In this document: positions 18,626 to 25,920 of the stretch, one piece after another
Numbering within the stretch: the stretch's first letter is position 1
Layout of the letters: every line of letters begins with the position of its first letter
Assembly: GCF_017569925.1 (NCBI RefSeq)
Contig: NZ_CP050854.1
Coordinates: 3,968,001-4,032,000 of the forward strand
Origin: Brenneria izadpanahii
GTDB lineage: Bacteria > Pseudomonadota > Gammaproteobacteria > Enterobacterales > Enterobacteriaceae
Length of the DNA stretch: 64,000 nucleotides
Direction of reading: 5' to 3'
Made by a program: the position numbers and the translations under genes
The notes under the pieces: model-generated
What the model was told of the DNA's origin: nothing
Seen by the model: the letters and a program-made list of their open reading frames with translations, nothing else
Databases searched by the model: none

Positions 18626-19695
18626 TTATCCTCCTGACGGGTACGAGGATCAAACAGGCGGTAGAGCAAATCGCAAATCAGGTTGAGGGTGACGAATATC
18701 GCGCCGGTCAGCAGCGCGCAGCCTACTACCGCATTCATATCGCCCGCCAGCAAGGCGTTGGTAAGATAACGGCCAAACCCCGGCCAGGCGAAAACGGTTT
18801 CGGTCAAAACCGCGCCCTCCAGCAGCCAGGCCCAGGAGAGCGCGACCACCGTCAGCGTGGGAACGGCGATATTGCGCAGCGCATGCACCCAGACGCAGCG
18901 CGCCCAGGATAAACCTTTAACCCGCGCGGTGATGATGTACTCCTGAGAAAGCTGTTCGATCATAAAGCTGCGGGTCATGCGGCTGATGTAGGCCAGCGAA
19001 CTTAAGCCCAGAATCGAAGCCGGCAAGACAATGTGGCTGAAAACGTTTTTGAATACCGCCCAGTTGTTGGCCAGCGCGCTGTCGATCAGCCAGAACCCGG
19101 TGACCGGCTGCAGATCGAATTCGTAGATAAAATCAATACGTCCGGGACCGCCGATCCAGCCCAGCGAGGCGTAAAACAGCAGTAACCCCATCAGGCCGAG
19201 CCAAAAATGCGGCGTCGAATAACTTAGCAAGCCGATGAAACGGATCAGGTGATCGAACCAGGAGTTTCGGTACATGGCCGACAACACCCCGGCGGGGATC
19301 CCCAGCCCCGTCCCGATGATCGCCGCCAGCGTCGCCAGTTCCAGCGTCGCGGGAAAAACGCGGGCGATATCCTGAGCGACCGGGTGACTGGTCGTCAGGG
19401 CGATGCCGAAATCAAGATGCGCCAACTGCCAGATATAATCGACGAACTGTTTCCACAGCGGCTGATCGAGCCCCAACTGGATATACATGGTGTTATAGGC
19501 CTCCTGACTGGCGTTATCGCCAATCACGGCCACGACCGGGTCGATCGGCAGCAGCCGGCCGATAAAGAAGGTCAAGGCCGCCAGCCCCAACAGCGTACAG
19601 AAAATGGAGATCGCGCCTTTTACCAGCCTTATCAGACGGCGGTAACGCAGCGACCACGCCAGGTTCATAGGTTGTTGCGAAAATACCTGCGACAT
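18622..19695 (-). CDS. ABC importer permease (DppB/OppB-like)
   Basis: The 357-residue integral membrane protein has six probable helices and an EAA-type loop (RMTRSFMIEQLSQEYIITARVKGLSW). The block LGLDQPLWKQFVDYIWQLAHLDFG near residue 75-98 is characteristic of DppB/OppB proteins. An N-terminal extension of about 30 residues precedes the first helix. The gene begins 14 bp after the substrate-binding protein gene. Confidence 0.93.
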   Translation of the reverse strand: MSQVFSQQPMNLAWSLRYRRLIRLVKGAISIFCTLLGLAALTFFIGRLLPIDPVVAVIGDNASQEAYNTMYIQLGLDQPLWKQFVDYIWQLAHLDFGIALTTSHPVAQDIARVFPATLELATLAAIIGTGLGIPAGVLSAMYRNSWFDHLIRFIGLLSYSTPHFWLGLMGLLLFYASLGWIGGPGRIDFIYEFDLQPVTGFWLIDSALANNWAVFKNVFSHIVLPASILGLSSLAYISRMTRSFMIEQLSQEYIITARVKGLSWARCVWVHALRNIAVPTLTVVALSWAWLLEGAVLTETVFAWPGFGRYLTNALLAGDMNAVVGCALLTGAIFVTLNLICDLLYRLFDPRTRQEDK

Positions 19696-19709
19696 TGACG
19701 CCCCTCCGA

Positions 19710-21305
19710 TTATTTGCTTGCGGCGTTGTACCAGACGCGAAAGCCATTCCAGGTCCAGTTCTTAATCACCGGACTGATGCCCGCGGTGTTATACATCTGG
19801 AACATAATGGCCATCGGCCCTTTCTCCATCACTTCGCGCTGCAGCTCGGCATATCGCTCAATTCGCTTGGCCTCGTCCGCTTCCAGCAGCGCCGCCTCAA
19901 CCTGCTTATTCAGATCCTCGTTATAAAACGCGGCCCGCCAGCTCGGATACTGCGTGGCGCGGGCATCCTTACTGTTATCAGGGTTGAATACCAGGCGCGA
20001 TGCGTTGCCATGGGCGTCCGGCACCGAAGTCTGCCACGCCATCATGGCGCTGGAGAACTCGCGCCCGCGCGCCCGGCTGAACAACTGCGCGTTCGCCATG
20101 CGTTCCAGCTTCAGCGTGACGCCGATTTTGGCGGCGTTCTGCTGGATGCTTTGCGCGATAGGCGCGGAGTGCGGCAAGGTGCCGAAAATAACGCTGGAGG
20201 TGAATCCGTTGGGATAACCGGCTTCGGTCAGCAGCTGTTTGGCTTTTTCCAAATCCAGCTTGAACGGCTGCCCCTGCTGCTCGTCCAGCGCGCCGAATGC
20301 GCCGATCTGGACGAAACTGGCGCGGGGAACGCCAAGATACGGCATCACATTTTTGGCCAGGCCGTCGTAGTCGATCAGATAACGCATCGCCAGACGGACT
20401 TTTTCATTTTTGAAAATCGGATCTTCGTTATTAAAGGTCCAGAAGAAGAGCTGGGGCTTCAGCACTTTCTCCACCTTGATCTTGCCGCCTTCATCCAGCG
20501 TTTTCAGATCGTCGGCGGAGAGATCGCGCGCCACGTCCACATCTCCCTGCGTCAGCAGCAGGCGCTGGGTGCCGGTTTCCGCCACGTGACGGATCAGTAC
20601 GCGCTTCAGCGCCGGCGGCGTCGACCAGTAGTTGTCCGTCGCCTGTAACACCACGCCTTCGCCGGCGTTCCAGCGCACCAGCTGATAAGGGCCGACGCAG
20701 GCGGTGCGGGTGGAGAGATATTTATGGCCGAAGTCGCCGTTCACCGCTTCTTTCTCCAGCAGCTTACGATTCAGCAAGGAGGAAACCACATTCGCGGCAA
20801 TGGATTGTAATACCAGATTGGTGGGATAGGGCTTATCCAGCTTCATGACCAGCGTTTTATCATCCGGCGCGGCGATCGTCTGGTCGACGTTTTCCTTATT
20901 GAATCCATAATCGGTGATGGCGGCGGCATTGCCGTATCCCAATTTAACGATCCGCTGCATCGACCAGGCGAGATCGCCGGCCGTAGCGGGCGAGCCGTCG
21001 GGAAATTTCAGGTTATCCTGCAAATGAAAGGTGATCTGCTGATGATCGGGCGACACGTCCCAGCTCTTCGCCAAATTAGGGACGACCTTTTTTTCGTCGC
21101 CGGCGTCAAACTTAACCAGCGAATCGCAGGTATTCAGCACAATCTCATTGGTAACCACTTCGCCAATCTGCGCCGGATCCCAGGTGCTGATGGCATCAAT
21201 ATTCCATGCCATGACCAGGGAATCTGACGGCGTGGCGGCATGGGCGTTCGCGACGATCGCGCCTGAAAAAACGAGTGCTGCCGTAATCGTATTGAATTTT
21301 ATCAT
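19710..21305 (-). CDS. Periplasmic substrate-binding protein of the peptide/nickel (SBP_bac_5) family
   Basis: The 531-residue product has a signal peptide with likely cleavage after AHA at residue 23. It shows the SBP family 5 layout: WDPAQIGEVVTNEIVLNTCDSLV near the start, VVPNLAKSWDVSPDHQQITFHLQDNLKFPDGSP, then the long two-lobed domain ending GFRVWYNAASK. It delivers the ligand to the importer encoded immediately downstream. The family binds peptides, but also opines, glutathione, nickel chelates, cellobiosides and other compounds, so the ligand is open. It lies 33 bp downstream of the M20 amidohydrolase gene. Confidence 0.93.
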   Translation of the reverse strand: MIKFNTITAALVFSGAIVANAHAATPSDSLVMAWNIDAISTWDPAQIGEVVTNEIVLNTCDSLVKFDAGDEKKVVPNLAKSWDVSPDHQQITFHLQDNLKFPDGSPATAGDLAWSMQRIVKLGYGNAAAITDYGFNKENVDQTIAAPDDKTLVMKLDKPYPTNLVLQSIAANVVSSLLNRKLLEKEAVNGDFGHKYLSTRTACVGPYQLVRWNAGEGVVLQATDNYWSTPPALKRVLIRHVAETGTQRLLLTQGDVDVARDLSADDLKTLDEGGKIKVEKVLKPQLFFWTFNNEDPIFKNEKVRLAMRYLIDYDGLAKNVMPYLGVPRASFVQIGAFGALDEQQGQPFKLDLEKAKQLLTEAGYPNGFTSSVIFGTLPHSAPIAQSIQQNAAKIGVTLKLERMANAQLFSRARGREFSSAMMAWQTSVPDAHGNASRLVFNPDNSKDARATQYPSWRAAFYNEDLNKQVEAALLEADEAKRIERYAELQREVMEKGPMAIMFQMYNTAGISPVIKNWTWNGFRVWYNAASK

Positions 21306-21338
21306 TGAACGGACTCCAGCGTATTGAAAAACAAAGGA

Positions 21339-22766
21339 TTAGAGGTTTTCCGGGCGCGGCTGAATCGGCGGTTTGACCTCGGCCGGGATAGGACAGCGGT
21401 AAGGGGTTTCCTGTACCTGTACGGCGTGCGCTTGCTTCACCTGCGCCAACAGCGCGTCATCGGTCAACGCATCGACGGCGGTGGCGGCCATGATTTTGGC
21501 GACATGAGCCAGCCCCTTATGCGCGGCCGGCATTTTGCCCTGCGCGGTAAGCTGCCACGAGTGGCCCGGCGTGCCGATAGCCATTGTCGGCACATGCGCC
21601 TGAACGGTGGGGATCACCCAGCTGACGTCGCCGACATCGGTGGAGCCGATCATGATTTCCCCGTGCACATCCAGCGGAACGATGTAATCACTGAGCGGTT
21701 TTAATTCGGCGGGTTTCATCCCCACGCGGCGATAATCGCTGGCGATCTCTTCCGGGCTCAGCGTGGCCTGAATTTCCGCCGCGAAAGCCATATCCGTGTC
21801 ATCGAAAGGCACCGGGCCCAGCGCCTCGAAATTACGCTGCATCGCTTCTTCCAGCGGTCGGTTGCCCAGCAGATTGGAGACGGCGCTCATAATGCTGATA
21901 TCCACCTGGGTATCCGTCATCATGGCGGCGCCGTTGGCCACGCGTTTTACCCGCTCGTTGAGATCAAACATGGTCTGCACATCGCGGGCGCGAATCGCAT
22001 AACGGACGGCGGCCTTGGCCTGCACCACATTGGGCGCGATACCGCCGGAATCGAGCATCGCATAGTGAATGCGGCAATCCTGCGGCACATGTTCGCGCAG
22101 AAACTGAACGCCGACATTCATAAGTTCAACCGCGTCCAACGCGCTGCGGCCCAGATGGGGAGAGGCGGCGGCATGCGAGGAGCGGCCGGTAAAGCGGAAA
22201 TCCATGCGGGTATTGGCCAGAGAGAGCGGTTTCGCCACCTCATGATGCGGGCTTGGATGCCAGGTAATGGCGACATCCACCCCGTCAAACGCGCCGGCGC
22301 GCGCCATAAACGACTTGGCCGCCCCGCCCTCTTCCGCCGGACAGCCGTAATACCGCACCCGTCCCGGCTGGCCGGTTTTCTCCAGCCACTCTTTTATCGC
22401 CGTCGCCGCCAGCATCGCCGCCGCGCCCAGCAGGTTATGCCCGCAGCCATGACCATTGCCGTTGCCCGGCAACGGCGAAGGTTTGGCGACGCCGGAAGCC
22501 TGGCTCAGTCCCGGCAAGGCATCGTATTCGCCCAGAATGGCGATGATCGGGCCGCCCTCGCCGGCCTCGCCCATCACCGCCGTCGGAATATCGGCCACGT
22601 TTTCGGTTACGCGGAAACCTTGCTTTTTCAGCATCGCCGTGTGCTCGGCGACCGAACGATATTCCGTATAGCAGATCTCCGGCATACCCCAGACGCGATC
22701 GCTCAGATCGCAAAATTCGGCCTTGCTTTCATCCACCAATTTCCAGACTAACGCTTTATTTTTCAT
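21339..22766 (-). CDS. M20 family amidohydrolase (AbgB-like)
   Basis: The 475-residue product has the M20 metallohydrolase motifs GEYDALP (79-85), GHGCGHN (105-111) and PAEEGG (143-148), plus the dimerisation-domain segment GRSSHAAASPH. It is closest in architecture to AbgB, the p-aminobenzoyl-glutamate hydrolase subunit, and to bacterial N-acyl amino acid amidohydrolases. There is no signal peptide, so it should act in the cytoplasm on an imported amide. It is the first gene of the importer operon, preceded by 338 bp without a gene and then by a LysR regulator gene in the same direction. An AbgA-like partner is absent. Substrates such as auxin-amino acid conjugates are possible but unproven. 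Confidence 0.9.
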   Translation of the reverse strand: MKNKALVWKLVDESKAEFCDLSDRVWGMPEICYTEYRSVAEHTAMLKKQGFRVTENVADIPTAVMGEAGEGGPIIAILGEYDALPGLSQASGVAKPSPLPGNGNGHGCGHNLLGAAAMLAATAIKEWLEKTGQPGRVRYYGCPAEEGGAAKSFMARAGAFDGVDVAITWHPSPHHEVAKPLSLANTRMDFRFTGRSSHAAASPHLGRSALDAVELMNVGVQFLREHVPQDCRIHYAMLDSGGIAPNVVQAKAAVRYAIRARDVQTMFDLNERVKRVANGAAMMTDTQVDISIMSAVSNLLGNRPLEEAMQRNFEALGPVPFDDTDMAFAAEIQATLSPEEIASDYRRVGMKPAELKPLSDYIVPLDVHGEIMIGSTDVGDVSWVIPTVQAHVPTMAIGTPGHSWQLTAQGKMPAAHKGLAHVAKIMAATAVDALTDDALLAQVKQAHAVQVQETPYRCPIPAEVKPPIQPRPENL

Positions 22767-23104
22767 GACAATCCCCAGAATTTACCGTTGGATGGGACGA
22801 CGGGCGCATTAGGCCCTGGAGATTCACAGAATGCGACAAGAATAAGCGGCAATGCCAATGAGCAATTCACACCACCTATTCCAAAAATTCATAGTTTGGC
22901 GAAAATCCCGGCTGAAAATTTTTATGGCGGGCTATCTCTGCCCGCGCCTTCGGGATGGGACAGGAAGCCGCTCGCCTTTTGTACTCCGAATTGCCCCGTC
23001 TACCGCCGCGCAGATAACGGGATCGATGAAAAGAAAAAGCGGAGGGGTTGGCGGGTGCGGCTTGAGACCAGGCTCGGCACAACGGCGGAAGAAAGATGAT
23101 GGGG
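22767..23104. other. 338-bp intergenic region between lysR and the importer operon
   Basis: No convincing gene is present; short open frames here lack ribosome sites and family resemblance. The stretch is the likely promoter and LysR operator region of the operon starting at 22766. It contains a partial copy of a dispersed repeat at 22917-22960. Confidence 0.6.
22917..22960 (+). repeat. Partial copy of a dispersed TTTTTATGGCGGGC repeat
   Basis: The segment begins TTTTTATGGCGGGCT and continues CTGCCCGCGCC. It matches the first half of the longer copies at 53663-53740 and 57329-57400 but lacks their GGGCCGTCGCAAGCGA part. Confidence 0.6.
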
Positions 23105-24025
23105 TTAACTCACCGCCAGTTCCGGCAGGACGGAAGCCGCCGCAAGTTGCCAGAACTCTTCCCCCTGACGGTTGCGCAGCGCGGGCTGCCGGTACAGACG
23201 GATATCCAACGGCACATCCCAGTGGCTATCGCCTGCGCGCACCAATTCACCGCCGGCAAGCTCATCTTTCATCAGGCTCTCCGGCAACCAGGCGACCCCG
23301 CAGCCGGAAAGCGCCATGGCCTTAAGGTTAATCGACATGCTGTTTTCATAAATCGGCTCCAGCGGCAGCGGTTTGACGCTCTGCATTTGCGCAAGCGCAT
23401 GGGCAAAAAACGAATGCTTGCCATAACTAAGCCAGGGAACCGCATCGCGTGAAAAACCGATGGGATAAAGCGGACGCCCGTGGCTATCCGGGCGACAGAC
23501 CGCAATCGCGCGCTCTGAGCCCAGCGTCAACATCGGGTAAGCGGAAAGCTGCTTGATTAACGATACCGAATCATGCGCATACGTCAGCAGGAAATCCGTC
23601 TCGCCGCTGTGCAACAAAGAAATATGCTCAACAAAGGTCGGCTTTTGATCGCACAGGCGAATGTAACCCATGCGCTGCTGGCTATTAACATGCTTGAACC
23701 ACTCTGGGAAAAACGTCAGCGATAAGGTATTCAACATGGCGAAGCGCAGAACGGCGGTGCGCTTCTCATAGCGCTGGTGCATATTACTGCGTAAATGCGC
23801 CATGGCAAACACGGTTTCATTGGCCGTAGCGAGAAACTCCTGCCCTTCCGGCGTTAAGGTTACAGGATAGGTTTTGCGATCGAATAACGGCACGCCAAGC
23901 CACTCTTCCAACTGGCGGATGCGGCGGCTCAGTGCTGATTGCGTAATATGGCGCTCATTGGCGGCGCGAGTGAAGCTATAACAACGAGAGACACTGAGGA
24001 AATCTTCAAACCATTTCAATTCCAT
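23105..24025 (-). CDS. LysR-family transcriptional regulator
   Basis: The 306-residue product opens with MELKWFEDFLSVSRCYSFTR and a winged helix-turn-helix (AANERHITQSALSRRIRQLEEWLGVPLFDR, about 21-50). The usual LysR effector-binding domain follows. It is encoded upstream of, and in the same direction as, the M20/ABC importer operon and is its most likely activator; LysR genes are more often divergent from their targets. The effector ligand is unknown. Confidence 0.93.
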   Translation of the reverse strand: MELKWFEDFLSVSRCYSFTRAANERHITQSALSRRIRQLEEWLGVPLFDRKTYPVTLTPEGQEFLATANETVFAMAHLRSNMHQRYEKRTAVLRFAMLNTLSLTFFPEWFKHVNSQQRMGYIRLCDQKPTFVEHISLLHSGETDFLLTYAHDSVSLIKQLSAYPMLTLGSERAIAVCRPDSHGRPLYPIGFSRDAVPWLSYGKHSFFAHALAQMQSVKPLPLEPIYENSMSINLKAMALSGCGVAWLPESLMKDELAGGELVRAGDSHWDVPLDIRLYRQPALRNRQGEEFWQLAAASVLPELAVS

Positions 24026-24535
24026 AGCAAGAAACCTCTGTCTGGACGAAAGGGAACAAAGTCATTTCAACTAGTGGTCAATTTACAAGCAAGAAGCGAG
24101 CCACTTTTCAAGCCATATCAAATCAGTTGGTTATATCTATCTTTAAACCAGAGCGCGATGCTAACGGCACAGAAAACCCATACCGATGCACAAAAAAGGT
24201 GCAATCCGACGGCATGCAGATAAATAGCTGCGCGGGCGAAATCATCATTCCCCGGTTCTCGCCGAGCAGAATATGCGTCTCACCGGTTTTCAGTTCAAAA
24301 TCGCCCAGTCAATGCGCGCACGCCGGGATTCCGTTTTTGACTGGCTAGCGCCTGTAGCGGCATAACCGTCTCTAGGATCCCTGGGCAAAAATGCGAACCG
24401 CTTCGCGCGGCCAATCAATATTCGCAAAATTAAACACATTTCCAATCGATGCCCGGATAAGGCGGCTTAGCGCACGGAGGATCGCGGCGTACGTCCGGCG
24501 AATAAGTACGGTCTACTTTTATATCTTTCTTTCGA
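24026..24535. other. 510-bp stretch without an intact gene, between the candidate effector gene and lysR
   Basis: It contains the ABC ATPase scrap (24240-24363), the presumed lysR promoter near 24026-24150 and the 3' flank of the candidate effector gene. No intact open reading frame or clear terminator was found. Confidence 0.55.
24240..24363 (-). pseudogene. Remnant of a sugar ABC transporter ATPase gene (RbsA/MglA/XylG type)
   Basis: Translating the minus strand from the ATG at 24363 gives KRNPGVRALTGRF and then a stop. One frame over it continues FELKTGETHILLGEN. Together these match the family start, KRFPGVRAL....FELKPGEVHALLGENGAGKST, with a frameshift between the halves. Similarity stops just before the Walker A lysine. 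The fragment is thus a truncated, frameshifted scrap. Eight bases upstream a stop codon (24372-24374) closes about 30 open codons reading NVFNFANIDWPREAVRIFAQGS, probably the tail of another lost gene of the same operon, which I cannot name. Confidence 0.6.
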
Positions 24536-25309
24536 TTACCGATGAATTTCCAGATAGTAGTCATCCGACAGCAATTCATAGTTCGACGAGCGAGGCACGG
24601 GCGCGTAGTTTTTCCAATCGTAGATATACTCATTATTTCCGTTTCTTTCGAAAACAACCGAATGGGCTTCACTGACTTCACCTTGCACCGAAACAATGGC
24701 CAAATCAGGCAGGTCACTCCAGTCAACATCCTGATCGTGCCTGCTGGCTTCAACCCCCATGGATTCAAGAATGTCCTGCGCCTCGGTAAAGGTTAATCCT
24801 CTTTCGCCATCGAAATCCGCGACAGACTCCGCCTGATCGCGCGCTTCCTTATAAGGTACGCCCGCCACCATCGCAATACAGGCCACCACGCATCCCGGTT
24901 CATTCCATCCTTCTCCGCGATCAAAACGTAATGTCGGTCCGTGTGATGAAGCGCTGCCGGCCGGATAAGAGACCTCATGCGACGACATCAATGCCGAATA
25001 GCCTTGAGCAAGATGACTTAAATTGCCATAGCCGGGCATGGCGGCAAAACCGGCGGGAAAATACGGCGCTTCCGGCGGCGCGTACTGCGCGTACTGGTAA
25101 TGGCTGGACTCATGATAAACGTTAGCGTTGTCATACCCATGGTTTACGGCATACGAATGGACGTACCCGGAATTATCGGCATCATGATAATCGTTGGAAG
25201 ACTCGCCGCTTGCAGACTGCGTATCGTCTGATACAGCGGTGTTGTTAACCGCATCTCTCAAGCGCTGATATGCATTAATGTCATAAAGATAGGGGTTTAT
25301 ATTAAACAT
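24536..25309 (-). CDS. Candidate type III effector with a papain/C39-like cysteine peptidase domain
   Basis: The 257-residue protein matches no gene I can name. Residues 1-125 are polar and rich in Ser, Asn, His and Tyr with no signal peptide, as in effector N-termini. Residues about 126-257 resemble a C39/papain-like peptidase. CVVACIAMVAG contains Cys140 and recalls the CGxACLxMIAG motif of C39 enzymes; AHSVVFE gives His216; YIYDW gives Asp231. Asn136 could serve at the oxyanion hole. A near-ideal ribosome site (AGGAGG, six bases before the ATG at 25309) is present. A hrp-box-like site lies 88 bp upstream. The gene sits between an ABC gene scrap and mutS, apart from other genes. Secretion and peptidase activity are inferences. 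Confidence 0.7.
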   Translation of the reverse strand: MFNINPYLYDINAYQRLRDAVNNTAVSDDTQSASGESSNDYHDADNSGYVHSYAVNHGYDNANVYHESSHYQYAQYAPPEAPYFPAGFAAMPGYGNLSHLAQGYSALMSSHEVSYPAGSASSHGPTLRFDRGEGWNEPGCVVACIAMVAGVPYKEARDQAESVADFDGERGLTFTEAQDILESMGVEASRHDQDVDWSDLPDLAIVSVQGEVSEAHSVVFERNGNNEYIYDWKNYAPVPRSSNYELLSDDYYLEIHR

Positions 25310-25396
25310 TTGATTCCTCCTGAAAAATGGTTTTCCTAAACAGCTACAATGTCTGAACGCGTCATTGATAATGACCGTACAAAAATCTCAGCTTCT

Positions 25397-25423
25397 TGAG
25401 TGGTTCAAACCGCGTTTAGTTCC
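25397..25423 (-). promoter_or_regulatory. hrp-box-like site upstream of the candidate effector gene
   Basis: On the minus strand the site is GGAACT, 14 bases, CCACTCA. Both conserved blocks, and the following AG, are identical to those of the dspE hrp box at 13734-13761. The spacer is one base shorter than the usual 15-16, which lowers confidence. It lies 88 bp upstream of the ATG at 25309. Confidence 0.6.
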
Positions 25424-25920
25424 ATCTGATATGGCATCGCCATATGCAAAGCGGCACGTATCGCCGTCGTGCGCCGGAACGTTAATGGAATGAAGTCTGT
25501 TGGCGCGGCGGTGAAGGGAAAAAATTTTGCCGCAAGGCCGATCTATCTGGGTCCGGCGCTCCTGATTTGCCTCTCTCCCTTGCAATGCCATCCTCGCTAT
25601 TACAAGCAAAGTTTGCGAAGCGTTTTCAGTTTTTACCGGTGTCAGTTTACGGGACGCTGGGCTAGTATAGCGGTAGAAAAAAGCCTTAATATCTATCGCG
25701 CCGCGCATGGCGAACCGGCTGCCGGCTTATCGGCAATCATTTGATTTATTTGCACTGATTTTCATTTTCAGCAGAAGCGTGTAGGTTATTTGCACCAAAA
25801 ATATCCGTGCATTATAACCGGCGCCTTAAAACACCCAGTCAGTGAGACACTGTGATACCCGATGAAAACAACAAAAATCACAATTAACTTTAAATTCAAT
25901 GGACTAAAAAACATAATCGC
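25424..25920. other. About 500 bp without a gene upstream of mutS
   Basis: A 106-codon minus-strand frame lies here (25388-25708) but has no recognisable domain or ribosome site and runs over the hrp-like site. The AT-rich part from about 25740 to 25920 is the probable mutS promoter region. Nothing else is recognisable. Confidence 0.5.

Noticed and set aside
22788..23099. 103-codon plus-strand frame between the M20 gene and lysR
   Set aside because: It overlaps a dispersed repeat, has no domain and runs against the surrounding operon.
25388..25708. 106-codon minus-strand frame upstream of the candidate effector gene
   Set aside because: No ribosome site or domain is visible, and the frame covers the hrp-like site and promoter region.
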